Positions 33,571-44,609 of a DNA stretch of 64,000 nucleotides are shown here, one piece after another (the first letter of the stretch is position 1; each line of letters starts with the position of its first letter). The DNA is from Lactarius indigo. Its lineage: Eukaryota > Basidiomycota > Agaricomycetes > Russulales > Russulaceae. The position numbers and the translations under genes were made by a program. Under the pieces are notes generated by a model, which did not search any database, was not told the DNA's origin, and saw nothing but the letters and a program-made list of their open reading frames with translations. The stretch covers positions 558,001 to 622,000 of the forward strand of contig JAFKAC010000008.1 of NCBI GenBank assembly GCA_025766275.1. Reading direction: 5' to 3'.

Positions 33571-34841
33571 ATGGATGTCTCGGATATTCTCGCATCCCAA
33601 ACCTCAAAACAGTGAGATCTGTACAGCATTTACCCGTTTAACATCGCTGAGCAGCGTCTACCCTTAGTGAATCTACCCTCGTCGAGAAAGACGTTCCCCT
33701 CGACGCTGATGTGGGCTTCTTGACAGTCACAGACCCGAACGTGATCGACAACGAGAGCTACGAGTACCTTCCCTTTCCTTATTTTCTATGACCCATCCAT
33801 TAAAAAAAATTGCAGCCATGATCGCGAAGCGTATCTCCAGTCGACTGCGCGGGATGGCATCCAGCACCTCCTCGCAGTGCTCTTCAGCCTGCCGACCCTC
33901 CCCTCACCCGAGGGCCCACTCGCACAGCTCCCACCACCGACGACGCAGCTCCCACGAGCCAAGCCTCTCCCCAAGCCCAAGCCTCCAACAAAATGGCAGC
34001 GCTTCGCACGCGCGAAGGGCATCAGCTCGCAGCGGCGTGACAAGAAGATCTGGGACGACGAGCGCCAGGCGTGGGTGCCGCGCTGGGGATGGAAGGGAAA
34101 GAATAGGGATGAGGAGACACAGTGGCTACACGAGGTACCCGCCAACGCTGGTGCGTCCCTTTTTTTCTTGTCTTCGGTGGGCGGGAGCTGAAACGCCACG
34201 GCAATGCTTGGTTGGGTTCTAGATGCGGATTATGACCCGTCCAAGGAGGCGCGTGTGGCGCGCAAGGAGCGCACGGCGACGAACGAGCGCCAGCGTCTGC
34301 AGAACATCGCGCGGGCCCAGCAGGAACGGACAACAACAACGGTCGCTGGTACTCAGGTCGACCGTAAGCGGGATATTGATCGCACTCTCGCTACGACACG
34401 TATGAGCACGGCGAGCATGGGCAAGTTCGACCGTGTGCTCGACGGCGAGAAAAAGCTGCACGGGGTGAAGCGCAAGGTACCATACCCCCTCCTGCCTTTC
34501 TCTTACCTGCCTTTGCATGCTCACTACTTTCACCCCCAATTTTATCTGTACGTCCCCAGTTCGACCCGATCGAAAGGTCCGTCGACGCGGAGAAGAGCGC
34601 GAATCTGGTCCTCATCAAACAAATAGGAAACAGCGCGCCCGGTGGCTCGTCATTGAAAAAGGTGAAACGGGATGGTGGTGGCGGTGGCGGGAGTAGTGGC
34701 AGCGGTGGTGCAGGTGACGTGGTCAACGTGCGCAAAGCGGTGCGATTTGCCTCCGGAGGCCAGGGAGCGGCTGCGCTTGCACGCAAGTCGGTCGTAGGCT
34801 CAGGTCCAGATGGCAGACGAAAGGGAAAGGGAAAACGGTAG
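33571..34841 (+). CDS. RRS1: Ribosome biogenesis regulatory protein Rrs1
   Basis: Five exons: 33571-33611, 33668-33763, 33816-34150, 34223-34476 and 34560-34841; 335 aa. The tiny first exon (MDVSDILASQTSKH) is supported by its GT-AG intron and by the family start MDVS. Family landmarks follow: VEKDVPLDADVGFLTVTDPN, EAYLQSTARDGIQ, PLPKPKPPTKWQRFARAKGI, DKKIWDDERQAWVPRWGWK and FDRVLDGEKKLHGVKRKFDP. The C-terminus is Gly/Lys rich and ends RRKGKGKR, a likely nucleolar-targeting tail. Rrs1, with Rpf2, loads 5S RNP into pre-60S particles. It is an ordinary housekeeping gene sitting between mobile debris and the P450 cluster. Confidence 0.93.
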
Positions 34842-35164
34842 TGAAGCTTATACTTCTACTGATATGTGTATCAATGCACATGCAGCCGCAAAATGTATTT
34901 TTTTTTCCGCTAAGGACAAGGAGCCAGGGGAGGACACACACACATGATGTCGGCCCCAGTGGTAGTGCCCACTGTTATTACTACCTGAGTCTTCTATTCC
35001 ATAGTTGAACTATCCCTCCAACTTTGGTAGACGGTGCATTTTATTTGTCGCTGACCGTCTCCGCCCACCCACAGACCACGACAACGACAGCTCGAATCTG
35101 GGTTACCAGTGAGCCAACGACTGGTTTTTGACATCACCTTCATCATGTCTTTCTCAGCACCCAG
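34842..35164. other. Intergenic between convergent genes
   Basis: 3' flanks of RRS1 (plus) and the HNH gene (minus). Nothing else is seen. Confidence 0.4.
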
Positions 35165-35921
35165 TCAAGCGACAAGGCCATTGAGTTTTCCGGCCAAAAC
35201 TGTCTCGAGCCGAAGCTGCCCTTGTTGGGAAAGAGCAATTTCAGCCATCTGATCGTATCCTTCAGGTATATCTCCATCCCATTCAGGATATCCCACCCTA
35301 GCTTTCATGTTCAGTAGAACTGCCATCCGGAAATGGTGCTTCAGAAGCGCCAGGCATGGTTGATACTTTTCGTCGACGTCGGGATTTCGATACATCGTCA
35401 TACCGTCAAATCTCGATTGATCACAAAAGCAAACGACTTTGTAGCCATTCTGCATATCCTCAGAAGCCTCAAATGAATAAAAAGGGCAATCCCTACATCG
35501 GGATTGATGGCCAGTAAATATTTATCGAATATATGTGGGCCGTGCTGTCCAGGAGAATGCCGTTTTGTACTGAGTGTATACCAGTTTCTCCATCATACTT
35601 ATCGTCAGCAATATGCTGTTGCCATGACCCTGACCTCCACTGTTTCGGGGCATTGGATTTTAGTGGTATCCAGCATAGCTGGCGGCCCCGTACCAGATCA
35701 AGGTGAGCGACAGGGAATATATGGGCGGCCTCAAGACTAATAAACCCAAAACTCCATGTTCTAGTTACAACACAGTGCTGATCTCGTTCGCAGACGACGA
35801 AGTTTTTCAGACTGTTCGGAATGAGACTTATTTCTCGGTACATGAAAACAGGGAAAGAACTCGCACGAGGACAAGCACGAGGACCCACTTTTGAGAGTGA
35901 TCGAGTTGCAGCACGAGGCAT
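35165..35921 (-). pseudogene. HNH-endonuclease-like gene with a probable frameshift
   Basis: The minus strand encodes a basidiomycete HNH-type nuclease domain: CERDQHCVVT, LEAAHIFPVAHLDL, GETGIHSVQNGILLDSTAH, then, in another frame, IFDKYLLAINPD, an intron (about 35505-35467) and NGYKVVCFCDQSRFDG. The shift lies after the STAH codons near 35527, where a two-base CA surplus (cacat) separates the frames. A 54-nt in-frame intron (gtacgg...acag) precedes WRSGSWQQHIADDKYDGE. The AAH and GETG...N...LL pattern matches HNH_2-like domains. No splice alternative that avoids the shift was found, so the copy is probably inactive unless the two bases are an error. Confidence 0.65.
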
Positions 35922-36734
35922 GGGCCCCTCGTGATTAATAGGAATCTCGACGGGTAACCGGTAACCGGTAAACCTTCAGGGCTCAGAACGACACAGTACC
36001 CAGGTTGTACCAGGTCTGTATTTGCCTGAATATTAATCAGCTCCCCGTGCTAACCCACAGGGTCTTCTGGATCGCCATTTCCCAAGCAAGGAAAATTTGT
36101 ATATTGGTCGGAGGGCAGCATATAGACTATCTGCATCCACTCTGATATTTCCGCCCAAGTCACAGAACCATTTCGACAAAGACCACCGATTTCGTCGTTG
36201 TCCGCGTCGACAAAATAAACATTACGTTCGAGTTCGGCAGAGGCGCGGTTCCCGGCATGCCAAAAAAGGGATCACTAGTACATACAGCCTAATACTCAGG
36301 CTTTCATTCGATCGGGGTTCGGATACACATTCGCTTCGATTGACACGAAAATGGCTGTAAACTGCGCTACCAACTCTCGCATCAAATTTAAACGAAGCCT
36401 CGGAAATACTTGCTGTCTTGATGTCTTATACTACCCCCCTCCGAGTCGCGCGCTGTGCTCAGTATGACTCAAATGATATATCTCCCATACGGTAGTGCAG
36501 TCGCAACATCTACAACTGATGTAAGAAGTCGAATCATGCTGGTCAGATTCTTTGACTGGAAGAACCCCGGCCGGAGTTCAAGTCGAAATTTCAATTGATC
36601 TATCGCAGCCCACTTGCATAAATACGAACTTGCCAGCATCATGACGATACAAACACGCATTCCGCAGCACTTTCTTATTGTCTCTGTACAGCCCATCAAA
36701 TCGACCCAGCGTTGAGCCCAACTCCTGTGACAAC
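35922..36734. other. Intergenic; right part is the duplicated P450 promoter
   Basis: From about 36349 this matches the upstream region of P450 copy 1 (from 14560). The left part shows no gene. Confidence 0.6.
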
Positions 36735-39005
36735 ATGGTCGATGAATCTACCCTCAGGCTGTCATTCCTCGTTGCATCCTTTTTCGTAGTCTCTCTATTC
36801 GCTATCTGGTATAGGAGGGATCCTTTGGTCAGCCCTGCACGTTTCGTCTCCCCCCTTTCGTTTCTGACCGATTTTTGTGGTTCTCAGCTCGATGCTATTC
36901 CTACTGTCGGTTTTTCTGACCCGATTCTCTCGTACTTCTCGGCTCTCCGTTTCCATCTTGATGGCCTCCCCATGCTCAAACATGGTTATGAGAATGTAAA
37001 CTCTTTTGTCCTTATAACATAGTAACTTTCCCCTGTACCGAGCTGACCTTATGATCGGGCTCTTAGGCAAGACGAGGCATATTCAAGATTGCCGCATTCC
37101 GGAGGTGGATGGTGCTAGCTTCGGGTCCCGAACTGGTCGAAGATGTCAGGAAGGCTCCGGATGACGTCCTGTCTATAAATGCATCATTGTCGGAGGTGCG
37201 CATGCTCCCTGAGATGCTTGCTTGAATGCTTGACTGATGCTCACTACGGCTATGTCAGTTATTTCAGCTCGAATATACACTGGGCCTATTGGATACGGAT
37301 AATGGCTATCACACGAGCATAATACGTTCGAAATTGACACGGAACATCGAGGTCATCTTCAAAGATGTCCGTGACGAACTCATCAGGTCTTTCGATGCAT
37401 CCATTCCCATGCATGGTGATGGTATGTGGCAAATTCATATTCAAAACGGCGATTCCTTGAACACATGCGAACCGCAGATTGGGTCAAAGTTCCCGTTATA
37501 GAGACGATACAACGTGTGGTTTGCGCGACCTCGAATCGTGTATTTGTTGGGTCTCCGCTATGTGCGTGGAAAACTCTCCGATTCTTCCATTCAGCCAATA
37601 TAATCGGTGTCTCAAAGGCCGAGATCAAGGCTATCTGACTCTGAATTTGAACTTCGCCATTAATGTTATAAAATCAGCGACAATCATCGGCATGTTCCCG
37701 AAACCTCTCAAGCCGTATGTTTCTATGTCTTGTCGTGGCTCCATATCATTGAGCTTGGGTCAGGATCGCTGCACGCTTTATATCTAATCTTTCGTCGCAA
37801 ATCCGACAAGAAATGGAGTACATCAAGCCTATGGTCGAGGAGCGTTTTGCTAGAATGGAAGAGTTTGGGAAAGATTGGGACGACAAACCGGTTTGTTATT
37901 CTGCTTCCGGGTTGTTTAATGCTGATATCATGGTTAATAGAATGACATGCTCATGTGGCTCATGGACGATGCGAAAGGAGCGGAAAGGACTCTTGAAGGC
38001 CTTGCACAACGATTGCTCGTGGTAAACTTTGCAGCTATTCACACAACCTCTCGTGTGAGCCACACAGACCTCTTCGTAAGCCACTAATCGCGAGCATATC
38101 CAGGCGTTTACGCGTTTATTATACCGTCTTCTATCCTACCCCGAATATATTGAACCGCTCCGGCACGATGTCGAGACTGCAGTAGCAGAGGAAGGTTGGA
38201 CCAAGGCCGCTATGGACAAGATGCACAAGGTCGACAGTTTCATACGGGAGTCCCAGCGTTTTGATCCCGTCTGTCCGTTAGATCCCCCTGGCCGAACCTC
38301 AGTTACTGACACACTACTTCCTGTTTCTAGTGTCACTGGGCCGCATCGCATTACGTCCATTCACATTTTCCAATGGAGTCACTGTTCCTGCGGGTACGGC
38401 GATCGCCGTCCCGGCTGCTGCTGCCCACATGGATGAAGACATCTACACAAACGCCGAGGAATTTGACGGGTTTCGGTTCGCGAAGCTCCGTGAGCGCGAT
38501 GGAGTCGCTCTGGCAGGGTACCAGGCAGTTTCTGGGTCTACGGAGTACCTCACTTTCGGATATGGGCGACATGCTTGGTGAGTTTTCTCGAGATGTTGAT
38601 GTGTTAGTCCCATCGCAGCGACTCACATTCCTTTATCAGTCCTGGTCGGTTCTTTGCCGTCAACGAGCTCAAGGCCTTACTTGCACACGTCATTGTAACG
38701 TATGACGTCAAATTCGAGGAGGGAAAACAGGCGCCACGCGGCTTTATCATTAATGGGATACGCATCCCGGGGAAGGCGAACGCGTTGTTCAGGAAGCGCC
38801 AAAAGTGAAATGTCGTACCTTTGCGAACATAGCAGTCAGGCTACACTTTTTGCACGTTGTTCCCATCACTATGTAATATAAAATACTGGCGTGTTCCAGT
38901 GCCTCAGGCATACAGTACCGATGCCTTTGTGAATCGTGGTCTGCTTTTTCTTCAATTAGTGAGAAGCCATCCTTCGATTCGAGTTGTCAACCGTCTTATA
39001 GATTC
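36349..39005 (+). repeat. Segmental duplication, copy 2: P450 plus flanks
   Basis: Pairs with 14560-17262. Shared flanks run from about 385 bp before the start codon to about 200 bp beyond the stop. Confidence 0.85.
36735..38808 (+). CDS. Cytochrome P450 monooxygenase, copy 2
   Basis: Exons 36735-36827, 36888-36995, 37067-37195, 37268-37421, 37478-37561, 37618-37714, 37764-37890, 37941-38054, 38104-38272, 38331-38577 and 38640-38808; 496 aa. Every exon except the last (one codon shorter) has the same length as in copy 1, and all splice sites are GT-AG. The N-terminal anchor is LSFLVASFFVVSLF. The ExxR-region motif reads FIRESQRFDP, and the heme loop is FGYGRHACPGRFFAVNELK with the axial Cys after the last intron. 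This copy looks fully functional. It stands next to the decarboxylase and the oxidosqualene cyclase, so it is a candidate tailoring oxidase for their product. Confidence 0.9.
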
Positions 39006-39095
39006 ACCTTTGTACGTCAGCACGTACAGTAGTATACACCGATATAGAAAAATCCCGATGGTAGTAGCTCTACAACGACTTCCAAGGTATCCATT

Positions 39096-41135
39096 TCATG
39101 GTCCGTAGCCCAGATTTCGCAAGGTATTTTCTCCAGTCTCCTTGATAACACCCCAAGCGTCCTCTATGTCGCTCTGCTCTGTCCTAGAGGATCCGACCGC
39201 AAAGCGGACACAGAATACCTCGCCAATCAAAGTCTGCGTTAACACGAGACTGGAATGAGACTGGAGACCGCTGTAAAATTCTCGATTGAGGGTGTTCACA
39301 CTGTCAAGTTCTCCTGCGGTGGTGGCTGATCTTGGGAGGAGCCTAAATACAGTGAGGGCGAAGGAGGGAAGGGTCACGAGTTCGAAAATTGGCGAAGCGC
39401 GAATATATTCAGCAAACGAGTTATTGAGTGCAATACACTGTGTGTAAAATGGGTCTCACGACGCGCGAACCTACACAATAGAATTACCACTTACCTTGCG
39501 TATGTTTGCCTGAAAGCCTTCAACACCGAAACTGCGTAGCACAAACCAGAGCTTGAGAGATCGGAAACGTCTCCCAAGTGAAAGATGCCAGTTCCTATAG
39601 TCAATTACGGTTCCTAATTCGTGTCAAAGTTAGGGTACATGCTACACTCGTTGTGACTGTGAGTATGTACCTGTGTCCCCTTCTTTAGTCCTCAGAAATT
39701 CAGGAGTAATGTCCAACGCGTCAATGAGTTGCTTTCGCTCGCGCACCCAAAATGCGGATGCGTCGAAATTTGTCAGGCCCCACTAACGGAGATATTAGCG
39801 CTCTGGTAGACAAGTACCACCGCCTGAACGGCTACTTTATGGAAATTTATACACAAACTGTCGGCACTTTCGTTGATTCCGGATAATTGGGCGAGCTCGC
39901 GATACTCGGGACAAGCAAGGGTGACGCCTGCCCAGGCAGCATCGACGTGCAGCCACATGGAAGGACAGTTTTTCTTGACTACCTCGAAACGTCAAATCCA
40001 TGTGCTCGATCAAAGAGAAGACCAAGACCTACTTGCAGCACCTAGATCAGCCACCAGATCAATGGCGCCAGACGATGTCGTCCCAACCGTAGCAACTGAA
40101 GAGCTAGTTGAGTCTTTGAATGACACTTGGAGAGCCGCACTCACTCAACACGAAGGGATGGAGCCCTTGTGCCTGGTCCTCTTTCACTGCAGCTACAAGG
40201 CCGTCCCCGGTCAGTCCGGTATTGTCACTTGCTACTGTCTTATCCACATCCAGTGCGCGCACGCGCAAGCCGAGTATCATTGCTGCCTTTTTGCCGAAGG
40301 AGTGTGTTTGAGTTGTCACGTATATAACAAGTGACTCCAGTGTAGTGCCCGGGTGTTCATTGGCGTATCTGGTACGAGCGGCAACAACGGCAGTAAGAGC
40401 CGAGTCGGACGCGGTTGTCTAGGAGAAACAAGGAAGCGGATTAAGCTGAGTGCGTTCCATGCAAGTAAACCGTATGATCTGACTTGAATGACCCCACCGC
40501 CAACCTCGTTCACATTCCAAAATACGTTGTGAAGCCCAAACAACTTGGCCGCCCAGTCCATTACTACAGCTTCCAGTTCTGTGCAAGCGGGGCTCGCAAA
40601 CCACTGCTCGTAATTACGCAATCAGTTTCTCTGTCCAACCCGAACTGGTGTACCGCACATTAAAGCCTGGGTTTGATGTGCTCGAGGATAGTAGATCTCC
40701 AAGAATACCCTCGAATGAGCACGCCGTCGGAAAATAGGCGAAGAAAGACGGATGCTGCCAGTGCGTCAAGCCTATCCAAGTTGGCGTTAGGTTCAAACCA
40801 GGGCGTATATACCAGAACAACAATGCCATACCCGGAACGATCAGTTTCTGGTAATCGTCTACAATAGATATCCATTCTTGTCCTTTCTGTGGCGGAGAGT
40901 CTGATGAAAGGAAAAATATACCCGTTTCCTACTGTGTGCCATGCACCTACCTGGAATTAAGTGGCGGAGATAACCTGGATTGACTTGAGCAACCACGGGC
41001 TTTGCGCGAAGTGAATAGAAGTGGTCGCATATGCGATCAATCGCGTCATATCCCGCTTTCCTGAATCTAAAAACATAGTGTATTTGCTCATCGAGGCAGG
41101 AATGCAACCGGAGACACTGACTGCTCGATGTCCAT
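39096..41135 (-). CDS. PLP-dependent aromatic-L-amino-acid (tryptophan/tyrosine-type) decarboxylase
   Basis: Eleven exons: 41135-41122 (14 nt), 41066-40951, 40900-40832, 40771-40659, 40603-40484, 40418-40145, 40095-40033, 39978-39836, 39782-39671, 39613-39495 and 39437-39096; 494 aa, the family's normal size. Group II decarboxylase landmarks: [83 protein letters not shown] and INFHKWGLTNFD, whose Lys binds PLP. It should convert an aromatic amino acid to its amine (tryptamine or tyramine type) in the cytosol; the substrate cannot be told from sequence. It is divergent from the oxidosqualene cyclase with 177 bp between start codons, which suggests joint regulation. Confidence 0.9.
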
Positions 41136-41312
41136 TTGGGGTAAGCCTGAGGATAGCAGGATCGCATGGCAGGATCGGCGTTTGATCAAACGCGTCGGAC
41201 CACAGAATAGGGTTAAGTGCAAAAGGTGACATCGAACCATTTCACTTGGTAACGCAGCATAAATACACCGACATCGCAACGTTGAAAGTCTCACCACTTC
41301 TATTTGTGAGCT
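41136..41312. promoter_or_regulatory. 177-bp bidirectional promoter between decarboxylase and cyclase
   Basis: The whole space between two divergent start codons. It contains a 16-bp perfect palindrome at 41178-41193 and a CATAAATA TATA-like box near 41258, about 50 bp before the cyclase ATG. Confidence 0.65.
41178..41193. promoter_or_regulatory. 16-bp perfect palindrome, candidate operator
   Basis: GCGTTTGATCAAACGC is its own reverse complement. It lies about 45 bp from the decarboxylase start and 120 bp from the cyclase start. Such a site would suit a dimeric transcription factor; no factor is identified. Confidence 0.55.
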
Positions 41313-44008
41313 ATGTGGCCCCCTCTCAACATTCCGGTATCGCCAAAACAGCCCTTCACAGATTATACGCGTTGGAGGTTGCGCGACACAGACGATGGAA
41401 GACACATTTGGGACTTCCTTAGAACCGAGGATGAACTAGCTGCCCGTCCTTCTTCCAACACGGACAAATACTGGCTGGGACTCCCCCTGGTCAGCTTATA
41501 TTCGTCGTTGAACCTTCCGTTGCTGAAAATGCCAGCTGCGTAGAATTTCCCTGCACTCCCGGAGGCGAAGAACCCACTGGACGCTGCCCGCAACGGATAC
41601 ACGTTTTACAAAAAGCTCCAAACAAACGGAGGTCACTGGGTGGGTGAATATGGTGGACCCATGTTCCTCCTGCCTGGCCTGGTCATTGGCTCTTATGTCA
41701 CTGGCATGACTTTCCTTGAGGAAGAGAGGCTCGAAATGATTCGTTACCTCTTCAACCATACACACCCCGATGATGGTGGGTGGGGCCTGTGAGTTTCCGT
41801 CCATGTGTCGTCCAATGTCGTGTCCTGACGTGTCTAGACACATCGAAGGACACTCCACGGTATTAGGCACTGGACTCAACTACGTGGCTCTTCGCCTTTT
41901 GGGAGTTCCGGCAGAACACCCAGTAATTGTGCGGGCCCGCGCAGTCCTACACAAGTTAGGTGAACTATTGACCCTCGGATTCTGTACCACGCTCATTGCT
42001 GACGGTCACTCTCTCAGGTGGAGCAGGCGCCTCGGCCTCTTGGGGCAAGTTCTGGCTTTCAGTCCTGAATGTATATGAGTGGGAAGGCAACAACCCAATT
42101 CCCCCCGAGTTATGGTACGCGGGGCGTGCGAGACAGCTCTGAAGATTGACACGCTTTGATAGGTTACTGCCAAAATGGCTTCCTTTCCACCCATCTCGTT
42201 GGTGGATTCATACTCGTACGGTGTATGTTCCCATGAGCTACCTCTACGGTGTGAGATTCAAGGCTGCAGAAGATCCCCTGATTCTTGCTCTTCGTGAGGT
42301 TGGTACTGAGACGTATACTTCGACGTCACTTAAATTAATCCCACGTGATAAAGGAACTATACACCCAGCCTTACGACACAATCGATTGGCCGGCCCAGCG
42401 TAACAATGTATCTGCCGCAGACCTCCACTCACCTCACAGTGGGATATTTGACTTCATCTCGGTTATTCTTAGCACATACGAGCAGTGCATAATTCCGCCG
42501 CTCCGCCACGCTGGAGCGGAGAGCGCATATAAACTCATTGTCTACGAAGACGAGAATACTGGCTATCAAACACTTGGCCCTGTCTCCAAGATGATGAATC
42601 TTATCGCACGCTATCATGTCGAAGGCCCGGAAAGCGAAGCTTACAAGCGCCACGACGAGAAGCGTCGCGACTTCATGTGGCTCGCTTCGGAAGGTATGAT
42701 GATGTGCGGTACAAACGGGAGTCAGCTCTGGGACATCGGCTTCATCACTCAAGCTCTAGTAGAGACGGGGCTCGCTAGTGATGAAGACAATAAGGAGAGT
42801 CTGATCAAGGCTCTGCAGTGGCTTGACCGTTGTCAAATCCGCGAGAACCCGAAGTATTTTGAGGTCTCAAACCGACATCGTACAAAGGGTGCATGGTCGT
42901 TCAGCACTAAGGAGCAAGGATATACAGTGAGCGATTGTACGGGAGAAGGACTGAAGTCGGTTTTGTACTTGCAGACCCAACTTGAGTAAGTCCTTCGCTC
43001 GGATTGCACCCTTGTAGATGTTGAAGTCGCAATAGCTTCACACCTACACTCGTTTCTGACGACCGCTTATTCGATGCCGTCGATACTTTGCTGACGATGC
43101 AAAACCGTGATGGTGGATTTGCTAGCTACGAGCTCGTGCGGGGCCCTCGCTGGCTCGAGCTATTGAATCCTGCAGAAGTCTTTGGTGAGTTGGTTCTCTC
43201 CACCAATACGAGTTCCTCGCTAAATCGAGCAGGAAATATCATGATCGAATACGAGTATCCGGAATGCACGACTTCAGTGATCACCTCTCTTTCTATCTTC
43301 CGAAAGCACTATCCCAGCTATCGGACCAAAGAAATTGCGTGAGTCCCATAGAGTGATTATTGCATACATGCTGACGCAAATGTGCCTTGCGACAGCGAAA
43401 CAATACAGCATGCTATAACGTTTTTGCACGCCATTCAGCAACCTGAAGGCGGTTGGGTGGGGTCTTGGGGTATATGCTTTACCTACGCCACGATGTTCGC
43501 TCTGGAGAGTCTTTCGCTCGTGGGCGAGACATACGAGACAAGCGAGTCTGCTCGTCGAGCATGTGACTTTCTCGTGAGCAAGCAAAGGGCAGACGGTGGG
43601 TGGGGCGAGAGCTACAAGGTACGTTACGTGGTACGTGACTCGAATGGACCTGAATATTTGGGGTAGACGTGCGAAGCTTGTGTGTGGATAGAGCATGAGA
43701 ACACCCAGGTCGTACAAACGTCCTGGGCAGCGATGGCACTCATGTACGCGAAGTACCCACATACGGAGCCGATTTCAAAGGCGGTAGCACTAGTCATGTC
43801 TCGCCAACTCCCAGTTCGTGGCTTTTAACCTCTCATATTATCCTCGTAACGAATTTTTTTCCAGGACGGCTCTTGGGCACAGGAAGCTATCGAAGGTATC
43901 TTCAATAAAACCTGCGCTATTTCGTATCCGAACTTCAAATTCTCATTTACCGTATGGATGCTCGGGAAGGCACAGAAGTACCTGGAAGGCCACCATATTC
44001 TCTTATAG
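41313..44008 (+). CDS. Oxidosqualene cyclase (lanosterol-synthase family) with a DCTGE active-site motif
   Basis: Eleven exons: 41313-41489, 41544-41788, 41838-41959, 42018-42114, 42163-42298, 42354-42985, 43036-43184, 43233-43338, 43396-43618, 43667-43813 and 43865-44008; 725 aa, the usual size. QW repeats are visible ([51 protein letters not shown]). Other family blocks are [28 protein letters not shown] and [16 protein letters not shown]. The catalytic acid motif, normally DCTAE, reads SDCTGEGLK: the Asp is kept but the following Ala is Gly. The enzyme folds 2,3-oxidosqualene into a sterol or triterpene at the ER. It may be the housekeeping lanosterol synthase or a cluster-specific paralogue; the unusual motif and the P450/decarboxylase neighbours favour the latter. 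Confidence 0.9.
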
Positions 44009-44450
44009 TAGAGTATCGGGTTCTGGCTCTCAGCAAAACCCGTAGTATATCTCACTTAGGCATTTGAGCAACAGACACCGTTCCCACCTACCTTGAGTCC
44101 CATATAATTGTGCCATGCAGACCAAGTTCTCTCGACACTTTCCTACCTCCCATGAGCGACCTATCGCGAGCCCAAAGTGGGCAAAAGCTTGCACAAGCTA
44201 GGGTCGGTGGATGGCTCACCTTTTGAGGTCATGTCGTTCTCTTACAGCCACCGCATCTGCCAGCGATTACTATTTTAGCACAGCACACCTTCGGCATAGA
44301 CTGGCCTTTCGTAGATCCACACTGCCAAGAAGCGCATGGTGGCTTGACAGTTGAGACAAATTGCAGAGCTCTTGACCTCGATGGTTCGGATCACTGTTGG
44401 TTTTTAAAAAAGTTTAAAAAATGGACATGACCTTTGGTAGTGAAATAAAT

Positions 44451-44604
44451 ATGTCGGAAAAAAAGGGAGCCTATTATAACCATTGTAAACACCCTGTAAA
44501 TATTTATAATAAATTATAAACAAATTTATAATCGGCTTATAACATATTATAAAATTTACGAGGTGTTAATAATGGTTATAATCGTCTCCCCTTTTTTCCG
44601 ACAT
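44451..44604. mobile_element. MITE-like palindromic element, 154 bp
   Basis: Terminal inverted repeats of about 45 bp: ATGTCGGAAAAAAAGGGAG at the left mirrors CTCCCCTTTTTTCCGACAT at the right, continuing through ATTATAACCATT on both arms. The centre is AT-rich with repeated TTATAA motifs. There is no coding capacity, and no clear target duplication was found. Confidence 0.75.
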
Positions 44605-44609
44605 TTTAT

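Noticed and set aside
38261..38331. Possible frameshift before the P450 copy 2 SLGRIALRPF block
   Set aside because: A GT-AG intron (38273-38330) in the right phase joins FDPV to LSLGR, so the gene is intact.
41520..41545. Apparent premature stop in the oxidosqualene cyclase (PAA followed by TAG)
   Set aside because: The stop lies at the end of a good 54-nt GT-AG intron (41490-41543); splicing restores [22 protein letters not shown].
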